Assembly: GCA_030063045.1 (NCBI GenBank)
Contig: JAQSEB010000058.1
Span: 806,001 to 870,000 of the forward strand
Length of the DNA stretch: 64,000 nucleotides
Direction of reading: 5' to 3'
Origin: Pratylenchus scribneri
Lineage: Eukaryota; Nematoda; Chromadorea; Rhabditida; Pratylenchidae
Positions 11,898 through 26,968 of this stretch are shown here, in pieces (position 1 is the stretch's first letter; every line of letters starts with the position of its first letter). Below the pieces are notes generated by a model, which saw only the letters and a program-made list of their open reading frames with translations, was not told the DNA's origin and ran no database searches. The translations under genes and the position numbers were made by a program.

Positions 11898-12859
11898 TTG
11901 ATTGAGTCGAAATCGACCGCACCTAATTGGATTGTTTTTGAGTAAGAAAATGGCACGAGGTTTAAAATGGACAAAATGAAGGGCAATTTAAAGGGTAAAT
12001 GGGCCCTCATTCATTCATTCATTGCCCACCCCAAAATGCCATGGACCATTTTGCCTTGGACCGGCGAAGGGTTAATCCCCCTCTTCTCGACACCGCCGCC
12101 TCCGGTGGCCCATCTTTGGGGGCCACTTTGTGCTGCATTTTGGACTTTGAAGAAAAGTGGAGATGATGAGGGGAAAATGAGGAGGAAAATTGGGGGAGAA
12201 TTAGTTGCCGGAAAGGGAGAAGCCTCAATCGAAGTGGGGAAGGAATAAGCGCATTTTGGCAAAAAATGGGAAAGGGTTTTGGCCAAAGAAGAGTCATGGA
12301 TTGGGGCAACAAATTCTTTCCGGTTTCAAAAAGTGGCCAAAAATGAGGTAAAAATTGCCGAAAATGAGGAAAAAAATCTAAAAAATGGCCAAAAATAAAG
12401 CAAAAATCCAAGAAATGGCAAAAATATGGTAAAAATTCTTCTAAAATAGACAAAAAATTAAATAAAAATTCCTAAAATTGACCAAAAATGGACATCCGTA
12501 GAATACGATTATGAAGGAAAAGGCAAAGGACATATTTATTGGCAAAAACCGGGAACAATTTTTCGCCATTCTTTTCATCCATTTCAATTCAACGGCATTT
12601 TTCATTCAAAATTCAATTTGTCTTCCCAACAAAAAGAATTGAAAAGTCCTTTTTAAAGAAATATGCACAAAAGGGATTATAATATTTAAAAATCCCCAGC
12701 CTAGGAATAGAATTTTTCTCAAATTTTGAGTAAATATTATAAAATGTACACTTTTTGAAGCAATGAATTTTTAAAATATTAAATTATTATTTCCCTTTCA
12801 CTTCTTATTAGTATGACTTTGCCCAGAGGGAATGAAAAAGTGCCAAATTTTAGAATGAA
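11898..12859. other. Region upstream of the channel gene, no gene identified
   Basis: This should include the channel promoter and 5' UTR. From 12,250 to 12,490 there is a loose repetition of AAAATGGCCAAAAAT-type words. Open frames on both strands overlap each other without splice or family support. Confidence 0.45.
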
Positions 12860-13003
12860 ACATATTTTGGACTTTTTCACGTTTTTGTACATATTTTGGA
12901 CTTTTTTTTTCACGTTTTTGTACAAATTTTGGACTTTTTCACGTTTTTGTACAAATTTTGGACTTTTTCACGTTTTTGTACAAATTTTGGACTTTTTCAC
13001 GTA
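12860..13003. repeat. 29-bp minisatellite near the left edge of the satellite array
   Basis: About five copies of a unit containing TTTTGGACTTTTTCACG and TTTTTGTACAAA. An open frame crosses it but is only the repeat translated. Confidence 0.85.
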
Positions 13004-13134
13004 TAACTATCCTAACCCTTTGATCAGCAATTATTGGACAAGATAAGCCTTAAAATACTTTATTAGACAGAGGTAGGCAAAATAAGGTTTTAAAAAGGAG
13101 TTAATAGACTAAGCTTTAGGCTTTAGGGTAGAAT

Positions 13135-16100
13135 AATAATTATATTTTGAAAAATTTTAAAAATTCATACCTAAAAAACGGCAGAACATTCCGACCTGAA
13201 TTTTTTATATTTTTTAGTTTATAATTATTAAGATTTAATCCCAAAATTTCAGACGGACAACTCAGGCCGATTTTGAAAAATTCTTATTTGAAATTTTCCA
13301 TTTTATACGTATTTTTTGAAAAATTTTAAAAATTCATACCTAAAAAACGGCAGAACATTCCGACCTGAATTTTTTATATATTTTAGAATATAACTAATAA
13401 TATTTTATCAGAAAATTTCAGACGGACAACTCAGGCCGATTTTGAAAAATTCTTATTTGAAATTTTCCATTTTATACGTATTTTTTGAAAAATTTTAAAA
13501 ATTCATACCTAAAAAACGGCAGAACATTCCGACCTGAATTTTTTATATATTTTAGAATATAACTAATAATATTTTATCAGAAAATTTCAGACGGACAACT
13601 CGGGCCGATTTTGAAAAATTCTTATTTGAAATTTTCCATTTTATACGTATTTTTTGAAAAATTTTAAAAATTCATACCTAAAAAACGGCAGAACATTCCG
13701 ACCTGAATTTTTTATATTTTTTAGTTTATAATTATTAAGATTTAATCCCAAAATTTCAGATGGACAACTCAGGCCGATTTTGAAAAATTCTTATTTGAAA
13801 TTTTCCATTTTATACGTATTTTTTGAAAAATTTTAAAAATTCATACCTAAAAAACGGCAGAACATTCCGACCTGAATTTTTTATATTTTTTAGTTTATAA
13901 TTATTAAGATTTAATCCCAAAATTTCAGACGGACAACTCAGGCCGATTTTGAAAAATTCTTATTTGAAATTTTCCATTTTATAGGTGTTTTTTGAAAAAT
14001 TTTAAAAATTCATACCTAAAAAACGGCAGAACATTCCGATCTGAATTTTTGATATATTTTAGAATATAACTAATAATATTTTATCAGAAAATTTCAGACG
14101 GACAACTCAGGCCGATTTTGAAAAATTCTTATTTGAAATTTTCCATTTTATACGTATTTTTTGAAAAATTTTAAAAATTCATACCTAAAAAACGGCAGAA
14201 CATTCCGACCTGAATTTTTTATATATTTTAGAATATAACTAATAATATTTTATCAGAAAATTTCAGACGGACAACTCAGGCCGATTTTGAAAAATTCTTA
14301 TTTGAAATTTTCCATTTTATACGTATTTTTTGAAAAAATTTAAAAATTCATACCTAAAAAACGGCAGAACATTCCGACCTGAATTTTTTATATTTTTTAG
14401 TTTATAATTATTAAGATTTAATCCCAAAATTTCAGATGGACAACTCAGGCCGATTTTGAAAAATTCTTATTTGAAATTTTCCATTTTATACGTATTTTTT
14501 GAAAAATTTTAAAAATTCATACCTAAAAAACGGCAGAACATTCCGACCTGAATTTTTTATATTTTTTAGTTTATAATTATTAAGATTTAATCCCAAAATT
14601 TCAGATGGACAACTCAGGCCGATTTTGAAAAATTCTTATTTGAAATTTTCCATTTTATACGTATTTTTTGAAAAATTTTAAAAATTCATACCTAAAAAAC
14701 GGCAGAACATTCCGACCTGAATTTTTTATATTTTTTAGTTTATAATTATTAAGATTTAATCCCAAAATTTCAGACGGACAACTCAGGCCGATTTTGAAAA
14801 ATTCTTATTTGAAATTTTCCATTTTATAGGTGTTTTTTGAAAAATTTTAAAAATTCATACCTAAAAAACGGCAGAACATTCCGATCTGAATTTTTGATAT
14901 ATTTTAGAATATAACTAATAATATTTTATCAGAAAATTTCAGACGGACAACTCAGGCCGATTTTGAAAAATTCTTATTTGAAATTTTCCATTTTATAGGT
15001 GTTTTTTGAAAAATTTTAAAAATTCATACCTAAAAAACGGCAGAACATTCCGACCTGAATTTTTTATATATTTTAGAATATAACTAATAATATTTTATCA
15101 GAAAATTTCAGACGGACAACTCAGGCCGATTTTGAAAAATTCTTATTTGAAATTTTCCATTTTATACTTATTTTTTGAAAAATTTTAAAAATTCATACCT
15201 AAAAAACGGCAGAACATTCCGACCTGAATTTTTTATATATTTTAGAATATAACTAATAATATTTTATCAGAAAATTTCAGACGGACAACTCGGGCCGATT
15301 TTAAAAAATTCTTATTTGAAATTTTCCATTTTATACGTATTTTTTGAAAAATTTTAAAAATTCATACCTAAAAAACGGCAGAACATTCCGATCTGAATTT
15401 TTGATATATTTTAGAATATAACTAATAATATTTTATCAGAAAATTTCAGACGGACAACTCAGGCCGATTTTGAAAAATTCTTATTTGAAATTTTCCATTT
15501 TATACGTATTTTTTGAAAAATTTTAAAAATTCATACCTAAAAAACGGCAGAACATTCCGACCTGAATTTTTTATATATTTTAGAATATAACTAATAATAT
15601 TTTATCAGAAAATTTCAGACGGACAACTCAGGCCGATTTTGAAAAATTCTTATTTGAAATTTTCCATTTTATACGTATTTTTTGAAAAATTTTAAAAATT
15701 CATACCTAAAAAACGGCAGAACATTCCGACCTGAATTTTTTATATTTTTTAGTTTATAATAATTATTAAGATTTAATCCCAAAATTTCAGATGGACAACT
15801 CAGGCCGATTTTGAAAAATTCTTATTTGAAATTTTCCATTTTATACGTATTTTTTGAAAAATTTTAAAAATTCATACCTAAAAAACGGCAGAACATTCCG
15901 ACCTGAATTTTTTATATTTTTTAGTTTATAATTATTAAGATTTAATCCCAAAATTTCAGATGGACAACTCAGGCCGATTTTGAAAAATTCTTATTTGAAA
16001 TTTTCCATTTTATACGTATTTTTTGAAAAATTTTAAAAATTCATACCTAAAAAACGGCAGAACATTCCGACCTGAATTTTTTATATTTTTTAGTTTATAA

Positions 16101-19100
16101 TTATTAAGATTTAATCCCAAAATTTCAGACGGACAACTCAGGCCGATTTTGAAAAATTCTTATTTGAAATTTTCCATTTTATAGGTGTTTTTTGAAAAAT
16201 TTTAAAAATTCATACCTAAAAAACGGCAGAACATTCCGACCTGAATTTTTTATATTTTTTAGTTTATAATTATTAAGATTTAATCCCAAAATTTCAGATG
16301 GACAACTCAGGCCGATTTTGAAAAATTCTTATTTGAAATTTTCCATTTTATAGGTGTTTTTTGAAAAATTTTAAAAATTCATACCTAAAAAACGGCAGAA
16401 CATTCCGATCTGAATTTTTGATATATTTTAGAATATAACTAATAATATTTTATCAGAAAATTTCAGACGGACAACTCAGGCCGATTTTGAAAAATTCTTA
16501 TTTGAAATTTTCCATTTTATAGGTGTTTTTTGAAAAATTTTAAAAATTCATACCTAAAAAACGGCAGAACATTCCGATCTGAATTTTTTAAATATTTTAG
16601 AATATAACTAATAATATTTTATCAGAAAATTTCAGACGGACAACTCAGGCCGATTTTGAAAAATTCTTATTTGAAATTTTCCATTTTATAGGTGTTTTTT
16701 GAAAAATTTTAAAAATTCATACCTAAAAAACGGCAGAACATTCCGATCTGAATTTTTGATATATTTTAGAATATAACTAATAATATTTTATCAGAAAATT
16801 TCAGACGGACAACTCAGGCCGATTTTGAAAAATTCTTATTTGAAATTTTCCATTTTATAGGTGTTTTTTGAAAAATTTTAAAAATTCATACCTAAAAAAC
16901 GGCAGAACATTCCGATCTGAATTTTTGATATATTTTAGCTTATAATTACTAAGATTTAATCCCAAAATTTCAGACGGACAACTCAGGCCGATTTTGAAAA
17001 ATTCTTATTTGAAATTTTCCATTTTATAGGTGTTTTTTGAAAAATTTTAAAAATTCATACCTAAAAAACGGCAGAACATTCCGATCTGAATTTTTTATAT
17101 ATTTTAGAATATAACTAATAATATTTTATCAGAAAATTTCAGACGGACAACTCAGGCCGATTTTGAAAAATTCTTATTTGAAATTTTCCATTTTATAGGT
17201 GTTTTTTGAAAAATTTTAAAAATTCATACCTAAAAAACGGCAGAACATTCCGATCTGAATTTTTTATATATTTTAGAATATAACTAATAATATTTTATCA
17301 GAAAATTTCAGACGGACAACTCAGGCCGATTTTGAAAAATTCTTATTTGAAATTTTCCATTTTATAGGTGTTTTTTGAAAAATTTTAAAAATTCATACCT
17401 AAAAAACGGCAGAACATTCCGATCTGAATTTTTGATATATTTTAGAATATAATTACTAAGATTTAATCCCAAAATTTCAGACGGACAACTCAGGCCGATT
17501 TTGAAAAATTCTTATTTGAAATTTTCCATTTTATAGGTGTTTTTTGAAAAATTTTAAAAATTTCATACCTAAAAAACGGCAGAACATTCCGATCTGAATT
17601 TTTGATATATTTTAGAATATAACTAATAATATTTTATCAGAAAATTTCAGACGGACAACTCAGGCCGATTTTGAAAAATTCTTATTTGAAATTTTCCATT
17701 TTATAGGTGTTTTTTGAAAAATTTTAAAAATTCATACCTAAAAAACGGCAGAACATTCCGATCTGAATTTTTTATATATTTTAGAATATAACTAATAATA
17801 TTTAATCCCAAAATTTCAGACGGACAACTCAGGCCGATTTTGAAAAATTCTTATTTGAAATTTTCCATTTTATAGGTGTTTTTTGAAAAATTTTAAAAAT
17901 TCATACCTAAAAAACGGCAGAACATTCCGATCTGAATTTTTGATATATTTTAGAATATAACTAATAATATTTTATCAGAAAATTTCAGACGGACAACTCA
18001 GGCCGATTTTGAAAAATTCTTATTTGAAATTTTCCATTTTATAGGTGTTTTTTGAAAAATTTTAAAAATTCATACCTAAAAAACGGCAGAACATTCCGAT
18101 CTGAATTTTTTATATATTTTAGCTTATAATTACTAAGATTTAATCCCAAAATTTCAGACGGACAACTCAGGCCGATTTTGAAAAATTCTTATTTGAAATT
18201 TTCCATTTTATAGGTGTTTTTTGAAAAATTTTAAAAATTCATACCTAAAAAACGGCAGAACATTCCGATCTGAATTTTTTATATATTTTAGAATATAACT
18301 AATAATATTTTATCAGAAAATTTCAGACGGACAACTCAGGCCGATTTTGAAAAATTCTTATTTGAAATTTTCCATTTTATAGGTGTTTTTTGAAAAATTT
18401 TAAAAATTCATACCTAAAAAACGGCAGAACATTCCGATCTGAATTTTTGATATATTTTAGAATATAATTACTAAGATTTAATCCCAAAATTTCAGACGGA
18501 CAACTCAGGCCGATTTTGAAAAATTCTTATTTGAAATTTTCCATTTTATAGGTGTTTTTTGAAAAATTTTAAAAATTTCATACCTAAAAAACGGCAGAAC
18601 ATTCCGATCTGAATTTTTGATATATTTTAGAATATAACTAATAATATTTTATCAGAAAATTTCAGACGGACAACTCAGGCCGATTTTGAAAAATTCTTAT
18701 TTGAAATTTTCCATTTTATAGGTGTTTTTTGAAAAATTTTAAAAATTCATACCTAAAAAACGGCAGAACATTCCGATCTGAATTTTTGATATATTTTAGA
18801 ATATAACTAATAATATTTTATCAGAAAATTTCAGACGGACAACTCAGGCCGATTTTGAAAAATTCTTATTTGAAATTTTCCATTTTATAGGTGTTTTTTG
18901 AAAAATTTTAAAAATTCATACCTAAAAAACGGCACAACATTCCGATCTGAATTTTTGATATATTTTAGCTTATAATTACTAAGATTTAATCCCAAAATTT
19001 CAGACGGACAACTCAGGCCGATTTTGAAAAATTCTTATTTGAAATTTTCCATTTTATAGGTGTTTTTTGAAAAATTTTAAAAATTCATACCTAAAAAACG

Positions 19101-22100
19101 GCAGAACATTCCGATCTGAATTTTTTATATATTTTAGAATATAACTAATAATATTTTATCAGAAAATTTCAGACGGACAACTCAGGCCGATTTTGAAAAA
19201 TTCTTATTTAAAATTTTCCATTTTATAGGTGTTTTTTGAAAAATTTTAAAAATTCATACCTAAAAAACGGCAGAACATTCCGATCTGAATTTTTGATATA
19301 TTTTAGCTTATAATTACTAAGATTTAATCCCAAAATTTCAGACGGACAACTCAGGCCGATTTTGAAAAATTCTTATTTGAAATTTTCCATTTTATAGGTG
19401 TTTTTTGAAAAATTTTAAAAATTCATACCTAAAAAACGGCAGAACATTCCGATCTGAATTTTTTATATATTTTAGAATATAACTAATAATATTTTATCAG
19501 AAAATTTCAGACGGACAACTCAGGCCGATTTTGAAAAATTCTTATTTGAAATTTTCCATTTTATAGGTGTTTTTTGAAAAATTTTAAAAATTCATACCTA
19601 AAAAACGGCAGAACATTCCGATCTGAATTTTTGATATATTTTAGAATATAACTAATAATATTTTATCAGAAAATTTCAGACGGACAACTCAGGCCGATTT
19701 TGAAAAATTCTTATTTGAAATTTTCCATTTTATAGGTGTTTTTTGAAAAATTTTAAAAATTCATACCTAAAAAACGGCAGAACATTCCGATCTGAATTTT
19801 TGATATATTTTAGCTTATAATTACTAAGATTTAATCCCAAAATTTCAGACGGACAACTCAGGCCGATTTTGAAAAATTCTTATTTGAAATTTTCCATTTT
19901 ATAGGTGTTTTTTGAAAAATTTTAAAAATTTCATACCTAAAAAACGGCAGAACATTCCGATCTGAATTTTTGATATATTTTAGAATATAACTAATAATAT
20001 TTTATCAGAAAATTTCAGACGGACAACTCAGGCCGATTTTGAAAAATTCTTATTTGAAATTTTCCATTTTATAGGTGTTTTTTGAAAAATTTTAAAAATT
20101 CATACCTAAAAAACGGCAGAACATTCCGATCTGAATTTTTTATATATTTTAGAATATAACTAATAATATTTTATCAGAAAATTTCAGACGGACAACTCAG
20201 GCCGATTTTGAAAAATTCTTATTTGAAATTTTCCATTTTATAGGTGTTTTTTGAAAAATTTTAAAAATTCATACCTAAAAAACGGCAGAACATTCCGATC
20301 TGAATTTTTGATATATTTTAGAATATAATTACTAAGATTTAATCCCAAAATTTCAGACGGACAACTCAGGCCGATTTTGAAAAATTCTTATTTGAAATTT
20401 TCCATTTTATAGGTGTTTTTTGAAAAATTTTAAAAATTTCATACCTAAAAAACGGCAGAACATTCCGATCTGAATTTTTGATATATTTTAGAATATAACT
20501 AATAATATTTTATCAGAAAATTTCAGACGGACAACTCAGGCCGATTTTGAAAAATTCTTATTTGAAATTTTCCATTTTATAGGTGTTTTTTGAAAAATTT
20601 TAAAAATTCATACCTAAAAAACGGCAGAACATTCCGATCTGAATTTTTTATATATTTTAGAATATAACTAATAATATTTAATCCCAAAATTTCAGACGGA
20701 CAACTCAGGCCGATTTTGAAAAATTCTTATTTGAAATTTTCCATTTTATAGGTGTTTTTTGAAAAATTTTAAAAATTCATACCTAAAAAACGGCAGAACA
20801 TTCCGATCTGAATTTTTGATATATTTTAGAATATAACTAATAATATTTTATCAGAAAATTTCAGACGGACAACTCAGGCCGATTTTGAAAAATTCTTATT
20901 TGAAATTTTCCATTTTATAGGTGTTTTTTGAAAAATTTTAAAAATTCATACCTAAAAAACGGCAGAACATTCCGATCTGAATTTTTTATATATTTTAGCT
21001 TATAATTACTAAGATTTAATCCCAAAATTTCAGACGGACAACTCAGGCCGATTTTGAAAAATTCTTATTTGAAATTTTCCATTTTATAGGTGTTTTTTGA
21101 AAAATTTTAAAAATTCATACCTAAAAAACGGCAGAACATTCCGATCTGAATTTTTTATATATTTTAGAATATAACTAATAATATTTTATCAGAAAATTTC
21201 AGACGGACAACTCAGGCCGATTTTGAAAAATTCTTATTTGAAATTTTCCATTTTATAGGTGTTTTTTGAAAAATTTTAAAAATTCATACCTAAAAAACGG
21301 CAGAACATTCCGATCTGAATTTTTGATATATTTTAGAATATAATTACTAAGATTTAATCCCAAAATTTCAGACGGACAACTCAGGCCGATTTTGAAAAAT
21401 TCTTATTTGAAATTTTCCATTTTATAGGTGTTTTTTGAAAAATTTTAAAAATTTCATACCTAAAAAACGGCAGAACATTCCGATCTGAATTTTTGATATA
21501 TTTTAGAATATAACTAATAATATTTTATCAGAAAATTTCAGACGGACAACTCAGGCCGATTTTGAAAAATTCTTATTTGAAATTTTCCATTTTATAGGTG
21601 TTTTTTGAAAAATTTTAAAAATTCATACCTAAAAAACGGCAGAACATTCCGATCTGAATTTTTGATATATTTTAGAATATAACTAATAATATTTTATCAG
21701 AAAATTTCAGACGGACAACTCAGGCCGATTTTGAAAAATTCTTATTTGAAATTTTCCATTTTATAGGTGTTTTTTGAAAAATTTTAAAAATTCATACCTA
21801 AAAAACGGCACAACATTCCGATCTGAATTTTTGATATATTTTAGCTTATAATTACTAAGATTTAATCCCAAAATTTCAGACGGACAACTCAGGCCGATTT
21901 TGAAAAATTCTTATTTGAAATTTTCCATTTTATAGGTGTTTTTTGAAAAATTTTAAAAATTCATACCTAAAAAACGGCAGAACATTCCGATCTGAATTTT
22001 TTATATATTTTAGAATATAACTAATAATATTTTATCAGAAAATTTCAGACGGACAACTCAGGCCGATTTTGAAAAATTCTTATTTAAAATTTTCCATTTT

Positions 22101-25100
22101 ATAGGTGTTTTTTGAAAAATTTTAAAAATTCATACCTAAAAAACGGCAGAACATTCCGATCTGAATTTTTGATATATTTTAGCTTATAATTACTAAGATT
22201 TAATCCCAAAATTTCAGACGGACAACTCAGGCCGATTTTGAAAAATTCTTATTTGAAATTTTCCATTTTATAGGTGTTTTTTGAAAAATTTTAAAAATTC
22301 ATACCTAAAAAACGGCAGAACATTCCGATCTGAATTTTTTATATATTTTAGAATATAACTAATAATATTTTATCAGAAAATTTCAGACGGACAACTCAGG
22401 CCGATTTTGAAAAATTCTTATTTGAAATTTTCCATTTTATAGGTGTTTTTTGAAAAATTTTAAAAATTCATACCTAAAAAACGGCAGAACATTCCGATCT
22501 GAATTTTTGATATATTTTAGAATATAACTAATAATATTTTATCAGAAAATTTCAGACGGACAACTCAGGCCGATTTTGAAAAATTCTTATTTGAAATTTT
22601 CCATTTTATAGGTGTTTTTTGAAAAATTTTAAAAATTCATACCTAAAAAACGGCAGAACATTCCGATCTGAATTTTTGATATATTTTAGCTTATAATTAC
22701 TAAGATTTAATCCCAAAATTTCAGACGGACAACTCAGGCCGATTTTGAAAAATTCTTATTTGAAATTTTCCATTTTATAGGTGTTTTTTGAAAAATTTTA
22801 AAAATTTCATACCTAAAAAACGGCAGAACATTCCGATCTGAATTTTTGATATATTTTAGAATATAACTAATAATATTTTATCAGAAAATTTCAGACGGAC
22901 AACTCAGGCCGATTTTGAAAAATTCTTATTTGAAATTTTCCATTTTATAGGTGTTTTTTGAAAAATTTTAAAAATTCATACCTAAAAAACGGCAGAACAT
23001 TCCGATCTGAATTTTTGATATATTTTAGCTTATAATTACTAAGATTTAATCCCAAAATTTCAGACGGACAACTCAGGCCGATTTTGAAAAATTCTTATTT
23101 GAAATTTTCCATTTTATAGGTGTTTTTTGAAAAATTTTAAAAATTCATACCTAAAAAACGGCAGAACATTCCGATCTGAATTTTTTATATATTTTAGAAT
23201 ATAACTAATAATATTTTATCAGAAAATTTCAGACGGACAACTCAGGCCGATTTTGAAAAATTCTTATTTGAAATTTTCCATTTTATAGGTGTTTTTTGAA
23301 AAATTTTAAAAATTCATACCTAAAAAACGGCAGAACATTCCGATCTGAATTTTTGATATATTTTAGCTTATAATTACTAAGATTTAATCCCAAAATTTCA
23401 GACGGACAACTCAGGCCGATTTTGAAAAATTCTTATTTGAAATTTTCCATTTTATAGGTGTTTTTTGAAAAATTTTAAAAATTCATACCTAAAAAACGGC
23501 AGAACATTCCGATCTGAATTTTTGATATATTTTAGAATATAACTAATAATATTTTATCAGAAAATTTCAGACGGACAACTCAGGCCGATTTTGAAAAATT
23601 CTTATTTGAAATTTTCCATTTTATAGGTGTTTTTTGAAAAATTTTAAAAATTCATACCTAAAAAACGGCAGAACATTCCGATCTGAATTTTTGATATATT
23701 TTAGCTTATAATTACTAAGATTTAATCCCAAAATTTCAGACGGACAACTCAGGCCGATTTTGAAAAATTCTTATTTGAAATTTTCCATTTTATAGGTGTT
23801 TTTTGAAAAATTTTAAAAATTCATACCTAAAAAACGGCAGAACATTCCGATCTGAATTTTTTATATATTTTAGAATATAACTAATAATATTTTATCAGAA
23901 AATTTCAGACGGACAACTCAGGCCGATTTTGAAAAATTCTTATTTGAAATTTTCCATTTTATAGGTGTTTTTTGAAAAATTTTAAAAATTCATACCTAAA
24001 AAACGGCAGAACATTCCGATCTGAATTTTTGATATATTTTAGCTTATAATTACTAAGATTTAATCCCAAAATTTCAGACGGACAACTCAGGCCGATTTTG
24101 AAAAATTCTTATTTGAAATTTTCCATTTTATAGGTGTTTTTTGAAAAATTTTAAAAATTTCATACCTAAAAAACGGCAGAACATTCCGATCTGAATTTTT
24201 GATATATTTTAGAATATAACTAATAATATTTTATCAGAAAATTTCAGACGGACAACTCAGGCCGATTTTGAAAAATTCTTATTTGAAATTTTCCATTTTA
24301 TAGGTGTTTTTTGAAAAATTTTAAAAATTCATACCTAAAAAACGGCAGAACATTCCGATCTGAATTTTTGATATATTTTAGCTTATAATTACTAAGATTT
24401 AATCCCAAAATTTCAGACGGACAACTCAGGCCGATTTTGAAAAATTCTTATTTGAAATTTTCCATTTTATAGGTGTTTTTTGAAAAATTTTAAAAATTCA
24501 TACCTAAAAAACGGCAGAACATTCCGATCTGAATTTTTTATATATTTTAGAATATAACTAATAATATTTTATCAGAAAATTTCAGACGGACAACTCAGGC
24601 CGATTTTGAAAAATTCTTATTTGAAATTTTCCATTTTATAGGTGTTTTTTGAAAAATTTTAAAAATTCATACCTAAAAAACGGCAGAACATTCCGATCTG
24701 AATTTTTTATATATTTTAGAATATAACTAATAATATTTTATCAGAAAATTTCAGACGGACAACTCAGGCCGATTTTGAAAAATTCTTATTTGAAATTTTC
24801 CATTTTATAGGTGTTTTTTGAAAAATTTTAAAAATTCATACCTAAAAAACGGCAGAACATTCCGATCTGAATTTTTGATATATTTTAGCTTATAATTACT
24901 AAGATTTAATCCCAAAATTTCAGACGGACAACTCAGGCCGATTTTGAAAAATTCTTATTTGAAATTTTCCATTTTATAGGTGTTTTTTGAAAAATTTTAA
25001 AAATTTCATACCTAAAAAACGGCAGAACATTCCGATCTGAATTTTTGATATATTTTAGAATATAACTAATAATATTTTATCAGAAAATTTCAGACGGACA

Positions 25101-26765
25101 ACTCAGGCCGATTTTGAAAAATTCTTATTTGAAATTTTCCATTTTATAGGTGTTTTTTGAAAAATTTTAAAAATTCATACCTAAAAAACGGCAGAACATT
25201 CCGATCTGAATTTTTTATATATTTTAGAATATAACTAATAATATTTTATCAGAAAATTTCAGACGGACAACTCAGGCCGATTTTGAAAAATTCTTATTTG
25301 AAATTTTCCATTTTATAGGTGTTTTTTGAAAAATTTTAAAAATTCATACCTAAAAAACGGCAGAACATTCCGATCTGAATTTTTGATATATTTTAGCTTA
25401 TAATTACTAAGATTTAATCCCAAAATTTCAGACGGACAACTCAGGCCGATTTTGAAAAATTCTTATTTGAAATTTTCCATTTTATAGGTGTTTTTTGAAA
25501 AATTTTAAAAATTTCATACCTAAAAAACGGCAGAACATTCCGATCTGAATTTTTGATATATTTTAGAATATAACTAATAATATTTTATCAGAAAATTTCA
25601 GACGGACAACTCAGGCCGATTTTGAAAAATTCTTATTTGAAATTTTCCATTTTATAGGTGTTTTTTGAAAAATTTTAAAAATTCATACCTAAAAAACGGC
25701 AGAACATTCCGTTCTGAATTTTTGATATATTTTAGCTTATAATTACTAAGATTTAATCCCAAAATTTCAGACGGACAACTCAGGCCGATTTTGAAAAATT
25801 CTTATTTGAAATTTTCCATTTTATAGGTGTTTTTTGAAAAATTTTAAAAATTCATACCTAAAAAACGGCAGAACATTCCGATCTGAATTTTTGATATATT
25901 TTAGCTTATAATTACTAAGATTTAATCCCAAAATTTCAGACGGACAACTCAGGCCGATTTTGAAAAATTCTTATTTGAAATTTTCCATTTTATAGGTGTT
26001 TTTTGAAAAATTTTAAAAATTCATACCTAAAAAACGGCAGAACATTCCGATCTGAATTTTTGATATATTTTAGAATATAACTAATAATATTTTATCAGAA
26101 AATTTCAGACGGACAACTCAGGCCGATTTTGAAAAATTCTTATTTGAAATTTTCCATTTTATAGGTGTTTTTTGAAAAATTTTAAAAATTCATACCTAAA
26201 AAACGGCAGAACATTCCGATCTGAATTTTTTATATATTTTAGAATATAACTAATAATATTTTATCAGAAAATTTCAGACGGACAACTCAGGCCGATTTTG
26301 AAAAATTTTTATTTGAAATTTTCCATTTTATAGGTGTTTTTTGAAAAATTTTAAAAATTCATACCTAAAAAACGGCAGAACATTCCGATCTGAATTTTTG
26401 ATATATTTTAGAATATAACTAATAATATTTTATCAGAAAATTTCAGACGGACAACTCAGGCCGATTTTGAAAAATTCTTATTTGAAATTTTCCATTTTAT
26501 AGGTGTTTTTTGAAAAATTTTAAAAATTCATACCTAAAAAACGGCAGAACATTCCGATCTGAATTTTTGATATATTTTAGCTTATAATTACTAAGATTTA
26601 ATCCCAAAATTTCAGACGGACAACTCAGGCCGATTTTGAAAAATTCTTATTTGAAATTTTCCATTCTATAGGTGTTTTTTGAAAAATTTTAAAAATTTAT
26701 ACCTAAAAAACGGCTGAACATTCCCAACTGAATTTTTGATATATTTTAGTTTATAATAAATAAAA
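13135..26765. repeat. 169-bp satellite DNA array, about 80 copies
   Basis: CGGCAGAACATTCCG recurs every 169 bp (for example 13,179, 13,348, 13,517, 13,686, 13,855, 14,024) across 13.6 kb. Two monomer types differ in one segment: type 1 has GAATATAACTAATAATATTT and type 2 has TTATAATTA(T/C)TAAGATTTAATCCC. They interleave irregularly. The left part (to about 16.1 kb) mostly has TATACGTATTTT and CCGACCTGAA; the right part has TATAGGTGTTTT and CCGATCTGAA. The last unit (26.69-26.80 kb) is degenerate. No open frame of note occurs inside. Length is near one nucleosome repeat, as in many structural satellites; a function is not shown. Confidence 0.98.
17445..22801. repeat. Higher-order duplication inside the satellite, period 2,876 bp (17 monomers)
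   Basis: Rare variants recur exactly 2,876 bp apart: a type 1/type 2 hybrid monomer at 17,801 and 20,677, GGCACAACAT at 18,931 and 21,807, CTTATTTAAAAT at 19,201 and 22,077, and extra-T monomers at about 17,561/20,437, 18,575/21,451 and 19,925/22,801. 17 x 169 + 3 = 2,876, where the three extra bases match the extra-T monomers. The period fails near 23.5 kb. Confidence 0.9.
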
Positions 26766-26968
26766 ATTATCACAAATTTTGAGACCAATCTAAAACGGCT
26801 CAAAATTAAAATTCACCAACTAAAATAAATATTGAGTCATTTCTCCTTTATCAAAGAAATATCTATGTATAAGATGAGGCATATAAAAATAGAAATAAAT
26901 TAAAAAAAAATTTTCCATGATATTTCCACAAGAATATCAACAATTTAAAAATGATTCCATTGCATTCC

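Noticed and set aside
12011..12453. Overlapping minus frames of 91 and 144 aa upstream of the channel gene
   Set aside because: Low-complexity Phe/Pro/His composition from repeated AAAATGGCC words, with no family match.
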